Shown: piece after piece, positions 47,895 through 55,187 of the stretch
How positions within the stretch are numbered: the first letter of the stretch is position 1
How the letters are laid out: each line of letters starts with the position of its first letter
Source of the DNA: Microcaldota archaeon
Lineage (GTDB): Archaea; Micrarchaeota; Micrarchaeia; Micrarchaeales; CABMGC01
Direction of reading: 5' to 3'
Assembly (NCBI GenBank): GCA_021835105.1
Contig: JAKBQS010000002.1
Coordinates: 1 to 55,187, forward strand
DNA length: 55,187 nt
Position numbers and translations under genes: made by a program
Notes under the pieces: generated by a model
Databases searched by the model: none
Seen by the model: the letters and a program-made list of their open reading frames with translations, nothing else
Told to the model about the DNA's origin: nothing

Positions 47895-48692
47895 TCAAAC
47901 AACCCTGAGTTTGCTTATTGATTCGTCACACTTTTCGAGCGCGTGCTCGCTCCATACGGTAAGCCTTCCTGGATTGCCTCCTGGTGCGAGCAATTCTGCT
48001 CTTAGCTCGCTTACAGTGCATACGTCCACTCCGGCAACATTGCGCGCAGCCTTCTTTATACCCTTGTCCTCCCCTACGACGACAAGTATGCTCTTCCTGT
48101 AGCTTCTGGCTCTCGACATGTGCCTCTTTCCGCTGTCGGTTCTTGCGGAGTTGCCCTTGATCGCGTGGTCCAATTTTGCCGCGCCTATGATCTTAACGAA
48201 CTCCTTCGTTCCCGATACAGCTTCTATTTCGTTTGAGAACACGACGGGCAGTTTTACTCCTTTTGCATGCCGGGCTGCGAAAGCCGTAGATGATGTTGCA
48301 GCAACTGCGCTCGCGACGGCCTTGGAATACTCCCTTTTGTTTATAAGCTCGATTATCTTCTTCTCCACTTGGTGCGGGTGTGCCCTCTTTCCTGTTACTG
48401 AGGAAGGGATCCTCCTGACTTTTCCTTGGCGGCCCCCTCCGAGCTTCTCCTTCGGGCGCACTGCTTGACCCATGTGCCTTCCTGATCTGTATGAGTTCAT
48501 CTTTCCGTAGTATGTCGCGGTTGTCTGCATTCCTGCGAGCACGAAGTGGCCTTGCGGCTGCAGAAGGGCGGACCTCTCCGCAAGCACCGCTCTCCTTATG
48601 AGGTCGACCCTAACTTTCTCAGAAAAGGCAGCCGGGAGCTTGACCTGCCTGACCTCCTTTCCTTCGATATTCAACACGTTTGCTTCTGACAT
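47895..48692 (-). CDS. rpl4: Large ribosomal subunit protein uL4 (L1e type)
   Basis: A 265-residue archaeal uL4. It has VKLPAAFSEKVRVDLIRRAVLAERSAL, then MNSYRSGRHMGQAVRPKEKLGGGRQGKVRRIP in the tunnel loop, GKRAHPHQVEKKIIELINKREYSKAVASAVAAT, and VVVGEDKGIKKAARNVAGVDVCTVSELRAELLAPGGNPGRLTVWSEHAL, all family-typical. The extended loop lines the exit tunnel. The order uL3-uL4-uL23-uL2 is universal. Confidence 0.96.
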   Translation of the reverse strand: MSEANVLNIEGKEVRQVKLPAAFSEKVRVDLIRRAVLAERSALLQPQGHFVLAGMQTTATYYGKMNSYRSGRHMGQAVRPKEKLGGGRQGKVRRIPSSVTGKRAHPHQVEKKIIELINKREYSKAVASAVAATSSTAFAARHAKGVKLPVVFSNEIEAVSGTKEFVKIIGAAKLDHAIKGNSARTDSGKRHMSRARSYRKSILVVVGEDKGIKKAARNVAGVDVCTVSELRAELLAPGGNPGRLTVWSEHALEKCDESISKLRVV

Positions 48693-48702
48693 GAAAAATT
48701 AC

Positions 48703-49656
48703 CTACTTGATTATTTGGCCTATCTTGGGCTCCTTGACTGTAGCGGAGCTCATCGAGGACATCGATCCCTTTATTCTTACCAGTCTGTGTGCAGGCCCAG
48801 GAATAGAGCCGTCTATCACAATGAAATTGCCGCGCACCGCACCGTAATTCTTGAATCCGGACTTCTTGTTTACCGCAGATGCATCTGACGCACCCGAAAT
48901 CTTTAGTATGCGCTTGTTCTTCTCGGTTCTGTAATGGAAACCCATCTGGCCTGCCTGTGGAACAGTATACATGACCTTTGCCTGGCTATATGCCCCCAGG
49001 GTGCCCACGTGCCTGATCTTCTGCGATGCCTTATGATCCTGGCGCTGCACGCCGAACCTCTTTATTACACCCTGCCATCCGTGGCCTTTTGTTATCGATA
49101 CTACGTCAACATACTGGCCAGCCTTGAAAACCTCTTCCGCCTTGAGCTCCTTGCCAAGCATAGTGCTGCAGAACCCCATCTTTGACTTGGCATCCTTGCC
49201 TACAACCTTGATCTCGAATCTCTGGATGTGATTCTGCTGTGTGTTGGTCGTCTTAGGGAATGCGACCGCTAGAAGCGAAACATCGTCGTATTCCTCTATA
49301 TTGACAGAATCAGCCTTCTTAGATTTCTGTGTGTTTTTAGCTCCTGCGCGCTGCGCCACTTCAGGAGCAAGTATCTCTCCTGCACTTTCAATGTATCCTG
49401 ACACCTTGTCTCTCTTGTACAGTCTTATCCCGTACACCTCAATCTTTGGTATCTCTATTATCGTGACTGCCCTGTTTATTTCGCGCTGCTTTGTAGGCGA
49501 TTCAGAATCGTCTATCACAGTAAGCTGCATCATGCCTGCCTTGAAACCTATTATCCCGGTTGCCTTTGGCTCTCCGTGCGCCATGTTCGCCGAGCGTAGC
49601 CTTGGAAGACGCCTCTGTGCCCTTCTCCTCTGCCAAAATTGGCGTGAACTGCTCAT
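48703..49656 (-). CDS. rpl3: Large ribosomal subunit protein uL3
   Basis: A 317-residue protein. Signatures are GIIGFKAGMMQLTVIDD, FKAGQYVDVVSITKGHGWQGVIKRFGVQRQDHKASQKIRHVGTLGA, and MGFHYRTEKNKRILKISGA with the peptidyl-transfer loop. N-terminal residues are Arg-rich (SSSRQFWQRRRAQRRLPRLR), matching the family's RRGSLAxxPRKRA segment in character. It is the first gene of the minus-strand ribosomal cluster, 96 bases downstream of the Pcc1-like gene. Confidence 0.96.
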   Translation of the reverse strand: MSSSRQFWQRRRAQRRLPRLRSANMAHGEPKATGIIGFKAGMMQLTVIDDSESPTKQREINRAVTIIEIPKIEVYGIRLYKRDKVSGYIESAGEILAPEVAQRAGAKNTQKSKKADSVNIEEYDDVSLLAVAFPKTTNTQQNHIQRFEIKVVGKDAKSKMGFCSTMLGKELKAEEVFKAGQYVDVVSITKGHGWQGVIKRFGVQRQDHKASQKIRHVGTLGAYSQAKVMYTVPQAGQMGFHYRTEKNKRILKISGASDASAVNKKSGFKNYGAVRGNFIVIDGSIPGPAHRLVRIKGSMSSMSSATVKEPKIGQIIK

Positions 49657-49752
49657 AAAAAATACCTTTTAAACAAGCCGTGTACAGATTGAAGAATCTG
49701 ACTAAAGGTTGCTTATTAATATTAATGGCTTAAATTTTTATATGTTATTAAA

Positions 49753-50004
49753 TTATGTGCTTCTCTTTTTTTGTGGAACTTTGACTCCGAGCGCTGCTTC
49801 TGCAACTTTCGCCGCTTTCATTACGTAGTTCGAAGACGCCATGAGCGCAGTTATGTCGTCCGCCTTTATGAATGCGGTCATCCCCTTATTGGTCTCGGTC
49901 ACTTTTATTTTGCTTCTCTTGTAGGAGGATATTGGGCCTATTGCATCTGTATACTTGATGGCCGCCGCCTTGCTGATTCTTATCGTCGCGCTGTAAACCT
50001 TCAT
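49753..50004 (-). CDS. pcc1: Probable KEOPS complex subunit Pcc1
   Basis: An 83-residue protein with a KH-like alpha/beta pattern: KVYSATIRISKAAAIKYTDAIGP, then SSYKRSKIKVTETNKGMTAFIKADDITALMASSNYVMKAAKVAEAAL. The SKIKV...ADDITALMASSNYVMK portion matches the Pcc1 fold, in which the strand is followed by a D-x-x-A-L-R-A-x-x-N-S helix. KEOPS puts t6A on tRNAs reading ANN codons, relevant in an ATA-rich genome. Its start overlaps the eL15 stop by four bases, a common archaeal neighbourhood. Sequence divergence keeps some doubt. Confidence 0.75.
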   Translation of the reverse strand: MKVYSATIRISKAAAIKYTDAIGPISSYKRSKIKVTETNKGMTAFIKADDITALMASSNYVMKAAKVAEAALGVKVPQKKRST

Positions 50005-50513
50005 TGCGCAAGCCCCCTGGTGCGCCTTCCTTCCCGGGTTACTGCCCTAAACGCACGGCCTTTCTGCTTCGCAACAACAGAATAGGATGCGTCTGACTTT
50101 ATTGACGGGCTATTCCTGTCGATCATTATTACTTCGTAATAGTTTTCCGAACCGGCACTCCCTATGAAGTACGAATTTAGCGCTTCGCAGTTGAGGAATT
50201 TCCTTGATGCCTTCTCCTCTGCTATCTGCTTCACAGACTTGTGGCGTGTGTAGTATTTACCTGATTTGGAGGGTTTCCTTCCGCCGTCTGCAGCAATCCT
50301 GTGCTTGGTCCCGCCTTGAACCCGAACGCGCACCATCACTACTCCCTGCTTTGCCCTGTAGCCAAGCTCGCGCGCCCTAGCTACATTCGTAGGCCTCTCT
50401 ATCTTTACTACTGGCGGTTCAGAATGCCATTTTATAAGGCGGCCGCGATACGTTTCGGACCGTGTTTTGAACCCCGATACTATGTTGCTCTTAACGTGCT
50501 TGTACATGCCCAT
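50001..50513 (-). CDS. rpl15e: Large ribosomal subunit protein eL15
   Basis: A 170-residue archaeal/eukaryotic ribosomal protein: MGMYKHVKSNIVSGFKTRSE, then RPTNVARARELGYRAKQGVVMVRVRVQGG, KFLNCEALNSYFIGSAGSENYYEVIMID and EGRRTRGLAQ. Eukaryote-like eL15 has no bacterial counterpart. It is somewhat shorter than in most archaea (~190), lacking part of the basic C-terminus. Transcription probably starts near 50545 from a TATA box at 50570-50579. Confidence 0.95.
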   Translation of the reverse strand: MGMYKHVKSNIVSGFKTRSETYRGRLIKWHSEPPVVKIERPTNVARARELGYRAKQGVVMVRVRVQGGTKHRIAADGGRKPSKSGKYYTRHKSVKQIAEEKASRKFLNCEALNSYFIGSAGSENYYEVIMIDRNSPSIKSDASYSVVAKQKGRAFRAVTREGRRTRGLAQ

Positions 50514-50829
50514 GTTATCAACTTCTGCAAAACCTTTATGCAGGGCAGAGAGAATTTACCTGCAAGAATATTTATATTTAAGCCTCGGAACCGCTTCGCA
50601 TATGGACACAATACTTGGGCGCCACTATGAAATCGTAGCGCAATGCTTTTTCGTTATCCTTTATATTATAAATGCTGGTCGGAAGTACTTGACGCGTAAG
50701 ATTAGGTTTTCCGGACTATAGACTTGAAAATTTCTGAAATTCGACTTACACGTCATAGTATACACAGAAAGGTATAAATATTAATTAAGGGAAAATAATA
50801 TAATCGCATTTTAACGAGGCGGTGTATCT
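50514..50829. promoter_or_regulatory. Divergent promoter region of eL15 and TFE
   Basis: Three hundred and sixteen bases without a gene. On the minus strand TAAATATAAATATT at about 50567-50580 is the TATA box for eL15. On + TATAAATATTAATT at 50773-50786 serves TFE, whose ribosome-binding site GAGGCGGTG lies just before the ATG. The ~150 bases between (50600-50740) are less AT-rich and could hold a small RNA, but I find no box C/D or K-turn. Confidence 0.55.
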
Positions 50830-51651
50830 ATGAAATCTCAAATCCTAAAGAATAAAAAATCTAGTGATGTGATGGTTCAAAAACACGGCTTAAAGCACCC
50901 TAAAGGAGCCACGAATAGAAAGGTCGCTAAGCCCGCAGTTGCTGCAGGACACATGAGTAAAAAAATACTCGCGAAAACAAAAACCAAGGCAATGAAAAAG
51001 GTTGCAACAGCAAAGATTACAAAGCCTGGAAAACCACACTCAACAGGCAATGTCAAAGCTGTTTATAATTCTATCGTCAAGACGCAGATTAAAAAAGATA
51101 AGCCTGTAACTGAAACAGTCAGGCACGTTTCAAGGACGCCTAGCGCTGCGCCAATAATGGAGCCTGGCGAGATAAAAAAGGCGATAGCGTACATCACAGA
51201 GAATCAAGATGTGTCAGAGTATCTGAAGAAGAACGTGAGTAGAAATTCGATAGATGTGATATCACTCCTCGCTACGCCAAGAACGGATGAATACATTTCA
51301 GAGCAGCTAGGGCTCAAGATAAACGCAGTAAGGCGTATACTCAACATAATGCAGGGCTACGGGCTTACAAACTATTATGTCGCGAAGAACACTAACGGCT
51401 GGCTTTCTTTTGCATGGTACGTCAATCCAGACAAAGCAGAGGCGTTTGCAAAGCAAGTGAATGCTATAAAAGAGAGCAACACAGTAATCCAGGAAGAGTG
51501 CAACGACTACTTTTTCTGCAAGTCTTGCTATGATAACGACAAACTCGTTTTCACTTTCGATGCTGCATTTGAAGTGAACTTCAAGTGTTCGTGCGGAAAG
51601 AGCCTTGTTTCTTTGGATAAGGATTCTGTCAAAGCCCTGTTGAAGGGCTAA
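50830..51651 (+). CDS. tfe: Transcription factor E (TFE alpha) with a long lysine-rich N-terminal extension
   Basis: A 273-residue protein. The TFE part begins near residue 110: a winged helix (SRNSIDVISLLATPRTDEYISEQLGLKINAVRRILNIMQGYGLTNYYV and a wing around FAWYVNPDKA) and a zinc ribbon, FFCKSCYDND with C233/C236 region and NFKCSCGKSL. It stabilises the open promoter complex with TFB and polymerase. Residues 1-105 are extraordinarily rich in Lys, Ala and Thr (KILAKTKTKAMKKVATAKITK) with no parallel in usual TFE (~170-190 residues). The initiator tRNA follows after 12 bases. Confidence 0.9.
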   Translation: MKSQILKNKKSSDVMVQKHGLKHPKGATNRKVAKPAVAAGHMSKKILAKTKTKAMKKVATAKITKPGKPHSTGNVKAVYNSIVKTQIKKDKPVTETVRHVSRTPSAAPIMEPGEIKKAIAYITENQDVSEYLKKNVSRNSIDVISLLATPRTDEYISEQLGLKINAVRRILNIMQGYGLTNYYVAKNTNGWLSFAWYVNPDKAEAFAKQVNAIKESNTVIQEECNDYFFCKSCYDNDKLVFTFDAAFEVNFKCSCGKSLVSLDKDSVKALLKG

Positions 51652-51663
51652 TTTTTAAAAAGC

Positions 51664-51738
51664 AGCGAGGTAGGGTAGTCAGGAGTGCCCGCCGGGCTCA
51701 TAACCCGGAGGTCGATGGTTCAAATCCATCCCTCGCTA
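51664..51738 (+). tRNA. Initiator tRNA-Met (anticodon CAT)
   Basis: Seventy-five bases, without intron: acceptor AGCGAGG/CCTCGCT with the A1-T72 pair, anticodon stem CCGGG/CCCGG enclosing CTCATAA, T-arm GATGG-TTCAAAT-CCATC. The three G-C pairs next to the anticodon loop and the A1-U72 pair are initiator features. Discriminator A, no CCA. It lies immediately behind tfe. Confidence 0.93.
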
Positions 51739-51868
51739 TTTTTTCTGCACCCCAGAGTTCCACTAAAAAATTAAACATTTTTGTTAGTTAGTAACGCTTT
51801 TAGTTTGTAGATTATTATCATATATTATAAAACAGGACAGAATAGTGGAATTGTAGGGGGTACTGGCT

Positions 51869-52366
51869 ATGGCAAACGATACAAAGTTCGATGTCTTGTG
51901 GCAGACATGGCAGAAGGAAAGGAAGAGCAGCATGCTGCAGCAAGTTGATAAGAACTTTTATCATGACGCAATGGAGTTTTACGATGATGTTAAAAGATCC
52001 GAAGACCAGGATCTTAAAACAAACCTAATAAAAATATTAACAAACATAATAGAATTAAGAAAACAGAAGCTGCTTGCCTATGTAGCTTACAACAAACCTA
52101 TTCAGCAGACATTACCTAAAGAGGAGCTGGATTTTTATAAAGCCGTGGCTACATACTCGAAAACATTCCAGGAAAGCCTGTTTTCGGGCCATGGGTTAGA
52201 AACCCAGCAAAAGCAAAACGCTGGATTGAAAGTAAAACAAGAAGTTCCAGAAATAATACTTCCATCTGGGAACAAAATAGGCCCATTGATGAAGAATAAT
52301 ACAATATATGTAGATAACGAATCTGATGCGGAATTTCTACTAAATAATGGTATATGCACAAAATAG
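51869..52366 (+). CDS. gins: GINS-like DNA replication factor (GINS51/15 type)
   Basis: A 165-residue protein: the helical A-domain begins FDVLWQTWQKERKSSMLQQVDKNFYHDAMEFYDDVKRSED and includes LIKILTNIIELRKQKLLAYVAYN, the pattern of archaeal GINS proteins; a short B-domain ends it (IILPSGNKIGPLMKNNTIYVDNESDAEFLLNNGICTK). GINS joins MCM and Cdc45/RecJ in the replicative helicase. It precedes eL42, a conserved archaeal order, with 12 bases between. Sequence divergence keeps the call at family level. Confidence 0.82.
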   Translation: MANDTKFDVLWQTWQKERKSSMLQQVDKNFYHDAMEFYDDVKRSEDQDLKTNLIKILTNIIELRKQKLLAYVAYNKPIQQTLPKEELDFYKAVATYSKTFQESLFSGHGLETQQKQNAGLKVKQEVPEIILPSGNKIGPLMKNNTIYVDNESDAEFLLNNGICTK

Positions 52367-52378
52367 CAGAGTGATACT

Positions 52379-52666
52379 ATGGAAATAGAAAAAGAAGTTA
52401 AGACTTTTTGCCCAAAGTGCAACAAGCATACTGCCCACAGCGTAAAACTATATTCCAAAGGCCCTGGTTTTGGAATAGGGATGAACATAGGTAATAGGCG
52501 TAACGTCAGGAAGAGAAAGGGCATAAAAGGTAAGGTCAAGGGACAAGCTACAATGAAGAAGATATCAAAGAAGCAGAAAGCGCTGCTCAAGTGCAAGGTG
52601 TGTAATTACACTGTTGAGAAAGTATTTGGGACAAGGACGAAGAAGAAGCTTGAGGTAAAGAAATAA
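52379..52666 (+). CDS. rpl44e: Large ribosomal subunit protein eL42 (L44e)
   Basis: A 95-residue zinc protein: VKTFCPKCNKHTAHSVKLYSKG at the start and LLKCKVCNYTVEKVFGTRTKK at the end, giving the split CxxC...CxxC site. The middle is strongly basic (RRNVRKRKGIKGKVKG). It lies at the E site of the large subunit. The final A of its stop is the first base of the aIF2-alpha ATG. Confidence 0.95.
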   Translation: MEIEKEVKTFCPKCNKHTAHSVKLYSKGPGFGIGMNIGNRRNVRKRKGIKGKVKGQATMKKISKKQKALLKCKVCNYTVEKVFGTRTKKKLEVKK

Positions 52667-53487
52667 TGGCAGAATACAGCAAAACCACCAGCAATGCGTA
52701 CAACAGGCCAGCAGTCAACTCGTTAGCTATAGCCGTTGTAAAAAAGGTTGAGCCTTTCGGGGCATACTGCATGCTGCCGGAGTACAACGATATAGAGGTA
52801 TTCCTGCCTATAAGAGAGGTCTCTTCTGGATGGGTAAAAAACATACACGAATTCGTCCACGAAGGGCAGAAAATAGTATGCAAGATCATATTCTATGATA
52901 CAAACAGAAACACAATAGACGTTTCGCTCAAAAAGGTTACACCGAAGGAATCGAAGGACAAACTGCGTGCATTCAACTTGGAGAAGCGCTCAAAGGCTCT
53001 TTTCAGCCAAGCAATAAAGATAGCGAAGGAGCAGCAGTCCAAGGAATCCATAGAGAGCAAGATGCTCACGGATTTCGGCACCTATACAAAGCTGATTGAA
53101 GCCGCAAAGTACTCCCCTGCTGACATAGACACGTCGAAGCTTCCAAAAAAGTTCAAAGAGGCTATAATAAAGCTGATAGAGGCGAGCAATGTCAAGAGGG
53201 ATTACCCAGTTTCCTACACAATGACCGTCCAGACAAACAACACAGAGTCTGGAGCAACAACGCTCCGCTCTGTATTTGCGAAGGCCCAGGAAGAGAGCGG
53301 CGCCAGCATAACGTACATAAGTGCACCGAAATACAAACTCAACGCTTCTGGAGCGAGCTATTCAGAGGCCGAAGAAAAGGTCAAGAAGGCGGTCGAGGCT
53401 GTAAAAAGCCTGCTAGGGTCTGAAGAGATTGAAATAGAGAAGGAGAAGATGCACAAGGAGAAGGAGAACATACTGAACAAGCTTTAA
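52666..53487 (+). CDS. eif2a: Translation initiation factor aIF2 subunit alpha
   Basis: A 273-residue protein. The S1 domain at the N-terminus reads VVKKVEPFGAYCMLPEYNDIEVFLPIREVSSGWVKNIHEFVHEGQKIVCKIIFYD, followed by the helical domain (LRAFNLEKRSKALFSQAIKIA) and the alpha/beta C-terminal domain that binds aIF2-gamma. The serine of eukaryotic phosphorylation lies in the S1 loop region, here VSSGWVKN rather than LSRRRIRS. In most archaea S27e stands between eL42 and this gene; it is absent here. Confidence 0.95.
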   Translation: MAEYSKTTSNAYNRPAVNSLAIAVVKKVEPFGAYCMLPEYNDIEVFLPIREVSSGWVKNIHEFVHEGQKIVCKIIFYDTNRNTIDVSLKKVTPKESKDKLRAFNLEKRSKALFSQAIKIAKEQQSKESIESKMLTDFGTYTKLIEAAKYSPADIDTSKLPKKFKEAIIKLIEASNVKRDYPVSYTMTVQTNNTESGATTLRSVFAKAQEESGASITYISAPKYKLNASGASYSEAEEKVKKAVEAVKSLLGSEEIEIEKEKMHKEKENILNKL

Positions 53488-53495
53488 GGGATTGG

Positions 53496-54269
53496 ATGAA
53501 GAATACAATAATAATAAAGAACAAAGACGTTAAGCTCAAAAATCCTATACTTATTGCTGGCTTTCCAGGCGTGGGAAACGTTGGCAAGATAGTGGTCAGG
53601 CACTTGAAAAGGGAATTCAAGGCGCAGCGCATAGCCACTGTGTACTCTCCCGGCTTTCCGCCGCAGATCATGATGAAGCGCAATGGAGGGCTGCGCTTCC
53701 TGAACAATTCATTCTACCTGATAAAGAGGCAGAAGGGCGAGAGCGACATTGTGCTGCTTACTGGCGACGTGCAAGCTATGACACAGGAATCGCAGTACGA
53801 GATAAATGAGGCAATAGTGGATTTTTTCGTCGACGAATTGGGCGGGAAGTTCATATATACGATAGGCGGGTATAATTCGGGTGAAGGGTCTGTTGAAAAG
53901 CCCCGTGTTTTCGCCAATGCTACCAGCCCATCTGTGTTCGAAAGGTTCAAGAAGTCTGACATACTAATTGGAAAGTCGCGCGGCACCATAATGGGCTCTG
54001 CAGGAATGATACTCGCGTTTGCGAAGATGAAAAAGGTTCCAGGCATATGCCTTATGGGCGAGACTAAGATAATGGATCTGGACGCATCGGCCGCCAAGGC
54101 TGTAATAATGGTGCTCTCCGAAGCAATAAACCTGAAGGTAGACACCAACAACCTCGACATAATAATAAAGAATACCGCCGATGCGATAAAGGAGGCTGAA
54201 AAGCAGATGAATTCCCAAGGCATTCAGGGCCCTGAAGAAAATGACGGCAGCCCCTCCTACATAAGGTAG
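53496..54269 (+). CDS. PAC2-family protein (proteasome assembly chaperone-like)
   Basis: A 257-residue protein. Family hallmarks are LKNPILIAGFPGVGNVGKIVVRHLK at the start, DIVLLTGDVQAMTQESQYEI in the middle, GGKFIYTIGGYNSGE, and SAGMILAFAKMKKVPGICLMGET. PAC2 homologues assist assembly of 20S alpha rings in eukaryotes; the archaeal role is inferred. It follows aIF2-alpha after eight bases, where archaea usually have Nop10 then PAC2; Nop10 is missing. The stop is two bases before tRNA-Gly. Confidence 0.93.
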   Translation: MKNTIIIKNKDVKLKNPILIAGFPGVGNVGKIVVRHLKREFKAQRIATVYSPGFPPQIMMKRNGGLRFLNNSFYLIKRQKGESDIVLLTGDVQAMTQESQYEINEAIVDFFVDELGGKFIYTIGGYNSGEGSVEKPRVFANATSPSVFERFKKSDILIGKSRGTIMGSAGMILAFAKMKKVPGICLMGETKIMDLDASAAKAVIMVLSEAINLKVDTNNLDIIIKNTADAIKEAEKQMNSQGIQGPEENDGSPSYIR

Positions 54270-54270
54270 C

Positions 54271-54358
54271 GCGCTAGTAATCTAGCCTGGTAGGATATCG
54301 GCTTCCCATAAAAGCTTGGAAAAAGCCGAAGGCCCGGGTTCAAATCCCGGCTGGCGCA
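54271..54358 (+). tRNA. tRNA-Gly (anticodon CCC) with a 15-base intron
   Basis: Acceptor GCGCTAG/CTGGCGC, anticodon stem TCGGC (54298-54302)/GCCGA (54325-54329), loop TTCCCA then resumption at A54324, so the intron is 54309-54323 after position 37. TTCC before the splice site can pair with GGAA in the intron to build a short bulge-helix-bulge. The T-arm GCCCGGGTTCAAATCCCGG is canonical and discriminator A is followed by CCA in the genomic sequence, perhaps by chance. The mature tRNA is 73 bases. Confidence 0.92.
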
Positions 54359-54362
54359 CCAT

Positions 54363-55052
54363 TCATGCCAATAGTATGAGCATGACTGCTATCCCTCCAA
54401 TAAGGCTGCATGCGAAGTTTGTGGTGTATTTGGTTCCAAATCCTTTGTTTTCAAAGAATCCAAAAGCCGAATCTACTATAGTGCCAAGGAATCCTCCGAC
54501 CAGCACCGAAGCAACTCCGATGTAAATGCTGGGAGAGGCGATTCCGAAGTAAAGCATGAACGGTATAACTGTTGCAGCTATTATCGCGGCACCGAACAGG
54601 CCAGCAAGGAGCCCAATTGCGGTCAACCCGCCGCTCTCGCCCTTTCTGCACTCTCTGAACGTGAATATCATTCTAGGGGTGCCGTCAAGCACTCCAAGCT
54701 CACTGCTGAACTTGTCTGCAGTTATGGCAGCGACGCTGCCTATGAAACCAAAAATTCCAGCATACTCTATGAAACTTATGGAATGCAGGTGGCCGAAGTA
54801 TATCAGGCATGCAAATATCAGTGGTGCAAGCCCATTGGCAACCACATTCTCGGCAGTCCTGCTTTTCTGATACAGCTTCTTCCTTTTCTTGTATGGGGTC
54901 CCGACCCACGTGACTACTGCAGAAACTGCCAAAAATATGAACATTTCTATGATCATGAACGCCCAGTAGCTGCCTCCTATGAACCAGAATGCCAGCGCCA
55001 GGACAATGGCGCTTCCTATCGCAGCGCTGTCAAGTGTAAGGAAATTCATCAT
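54363..55052 (-). CDS. DUF92-family membrane protein (VTE6/TMEM19-like)
   Basis: A 229-residue membrane protein with six or so helices. Motifs: RTAENVVANGLAPLIFACLIYFG, AAITADKFSSELGVLDG (conserved ADKxSSExG), RECRKGESGGLTAIGLLAG (corresponding to GTNGGVS) and SAFGFFENKGFGTKYTTNFACSLIGG. Relatives in plants and cyanobacteria phosphorylate phytyl phosphate; archaeal members may handle isoprenoid phosphates in lipid synthesis (inference). It converges on tRNA-Gly and diverges from the putative RNA at the window end. Confidence 0.9.
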   Translation of the reverse strand: MMNFLTLDSAAIGSAIVLALAFWFIGGSYWAFMIIEMFIFLAVSAVVTWVGTPYKKRKKLYQKSRTAENVVANGLAPLIFACLIYFGHLHSISFIEYAGIFGFIGSVAAITADKFSSELGVLDGTPRMIFTFRECRKGESGGLTAIGLLAGLFGAAIIAATVIPFMLYFGIASPSIYIGVASVLVGGFLGTIVDSAFGFFENKGFGTKYTTNFACSLIGGIAVMLILLA

Positions 55053-55087
55053 ACCACAAGGTTTAAATTCCGCTAATAAGGAAGTTT

Positions 55088-55187
55088 TTTAAATATATCA
55101 TTTTATATGTTATTACGGGTTCTCTACTGTAGGAAGGTCGTGAAGAACTGGTCGCCTTGCCAGCGTGGAAACACGCTGGCACTATTT
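55088..55187 (+). ncRNA. 5' part of a probable non-coding RNA, cut by the window end
   Basis: TTTAAATATA at 55088-55097 is a good TATA box; it predicts a start near 55117. No start codon and open frame fits. At 55159-55180 there is a nine-pair perfect stem GCCAGCGTG/CACGCTGGC closed by the tetraloop GAAA, typical of structural RNAs. The class cannot be read from ~70 bases; RNase P or SRP RNA are possibilities without proof. Confidence 0.5.

Noticed and set aside
1..55187. CRISPR arrays or insertion sequences.
   Set aside because: No regularly spaced direct repeats of 20-40 bases, no cas-like genes, and no transposase or terminal inverted repeats were seen on either strand.

Overview
The window is archaeal. 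It carries archaeal-type information genes throughout: proteasome alpha, SBDS, the exosome subunits Rrp4/Rrp41/Rrp42, RNA polymerase subunits P, E' (Rpb7) and Spt4, a histone-fold protein, TFE, GINS, aIF2-alpha, eL37A, eL42, eL15 and the cluster uL3-uL4-uL23-uL2-uS19-uL22-uS3. Promoters are TATA-like, two tRNAs have introns at 37/38, and AglB is present with sequon-rich secreted proteins. Compact gene packing, heavy ATA usage, a tRNA-Ile with anticodon UAU and relatives of Thermoplasmatales-type membrane proteins (DUF929-like, DUF981-like) suggest a small-genome DPANN archaeon, most likely Micrarchaeota-like. That placement is an inference from gene content, not a database result.

Layout. 1-4.1 kb: proteasome/exosome/eL37A/RpoP operon on +. 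4.1-7.0 kb (-): PRC-barrel, zinc-ribbon, histone-fold, EF-Tu-domain-2-like, IscU-like scaffold, CoA-binding protein, PAP2 phosphatase. 7.0-16 kb: PIN, Rpb7 and Spt4, FKBP, a secreted protein, GluRS, PRPP synthetase, tRNA-Gln, a YunG-like protein, a sugar kinase, ProRS and a HAD protein. 16-24 kb: intron-containing tRNA-Trp, then a PIG-L deacetylase overlapping an MshC-type CysRS homologue, two MFS transporters, NagB, a GH15 glucoamylase and ribulose-5-phosphate epimerase (carbohydrate and amino-sugar use). 24-35.4 kb: membrane thiol-type proteins, a double metallophosphoesterase, a NitT/TauT-like ABC importer with a detached ATPase-associated domain, a Fic-HEAT protein, VOC and GNAT proteins.

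35.5-41.7 kb is an accessory island between a tRNA 3'-end-like fragment and the tRNA-Ile(UAU) gene. It has a broken tyrosine integrase, intergenic DNA full of perfect hairpins (one folds as a multibranched, RNA-like structure), a HEPN-like protein with a small partner, and a tight three-gene cassette: TGT/DpdA-like TIM barrel, TIR-like protein, and a SLATT/RipA-like membrane protein. This cassette is the best candidate for an undescribed defence or signalling system.

41.8-55 kb: AglB with an unusual N-terminal coiled-coil module, the ribosomal cluster, a Pcc1-like KEOPS subunit and eL15 (all -), then TFE with a long lysine-rich N-terminus, initiator tRNA-Met, the GINS-eL42-aIF2-alpha-PAC2 operon and tRNA-Gly (all +), a DUF92 membrane protein (-), and at the very end the start of a probable non-coding RNA with a GAAA-capped hairpin.
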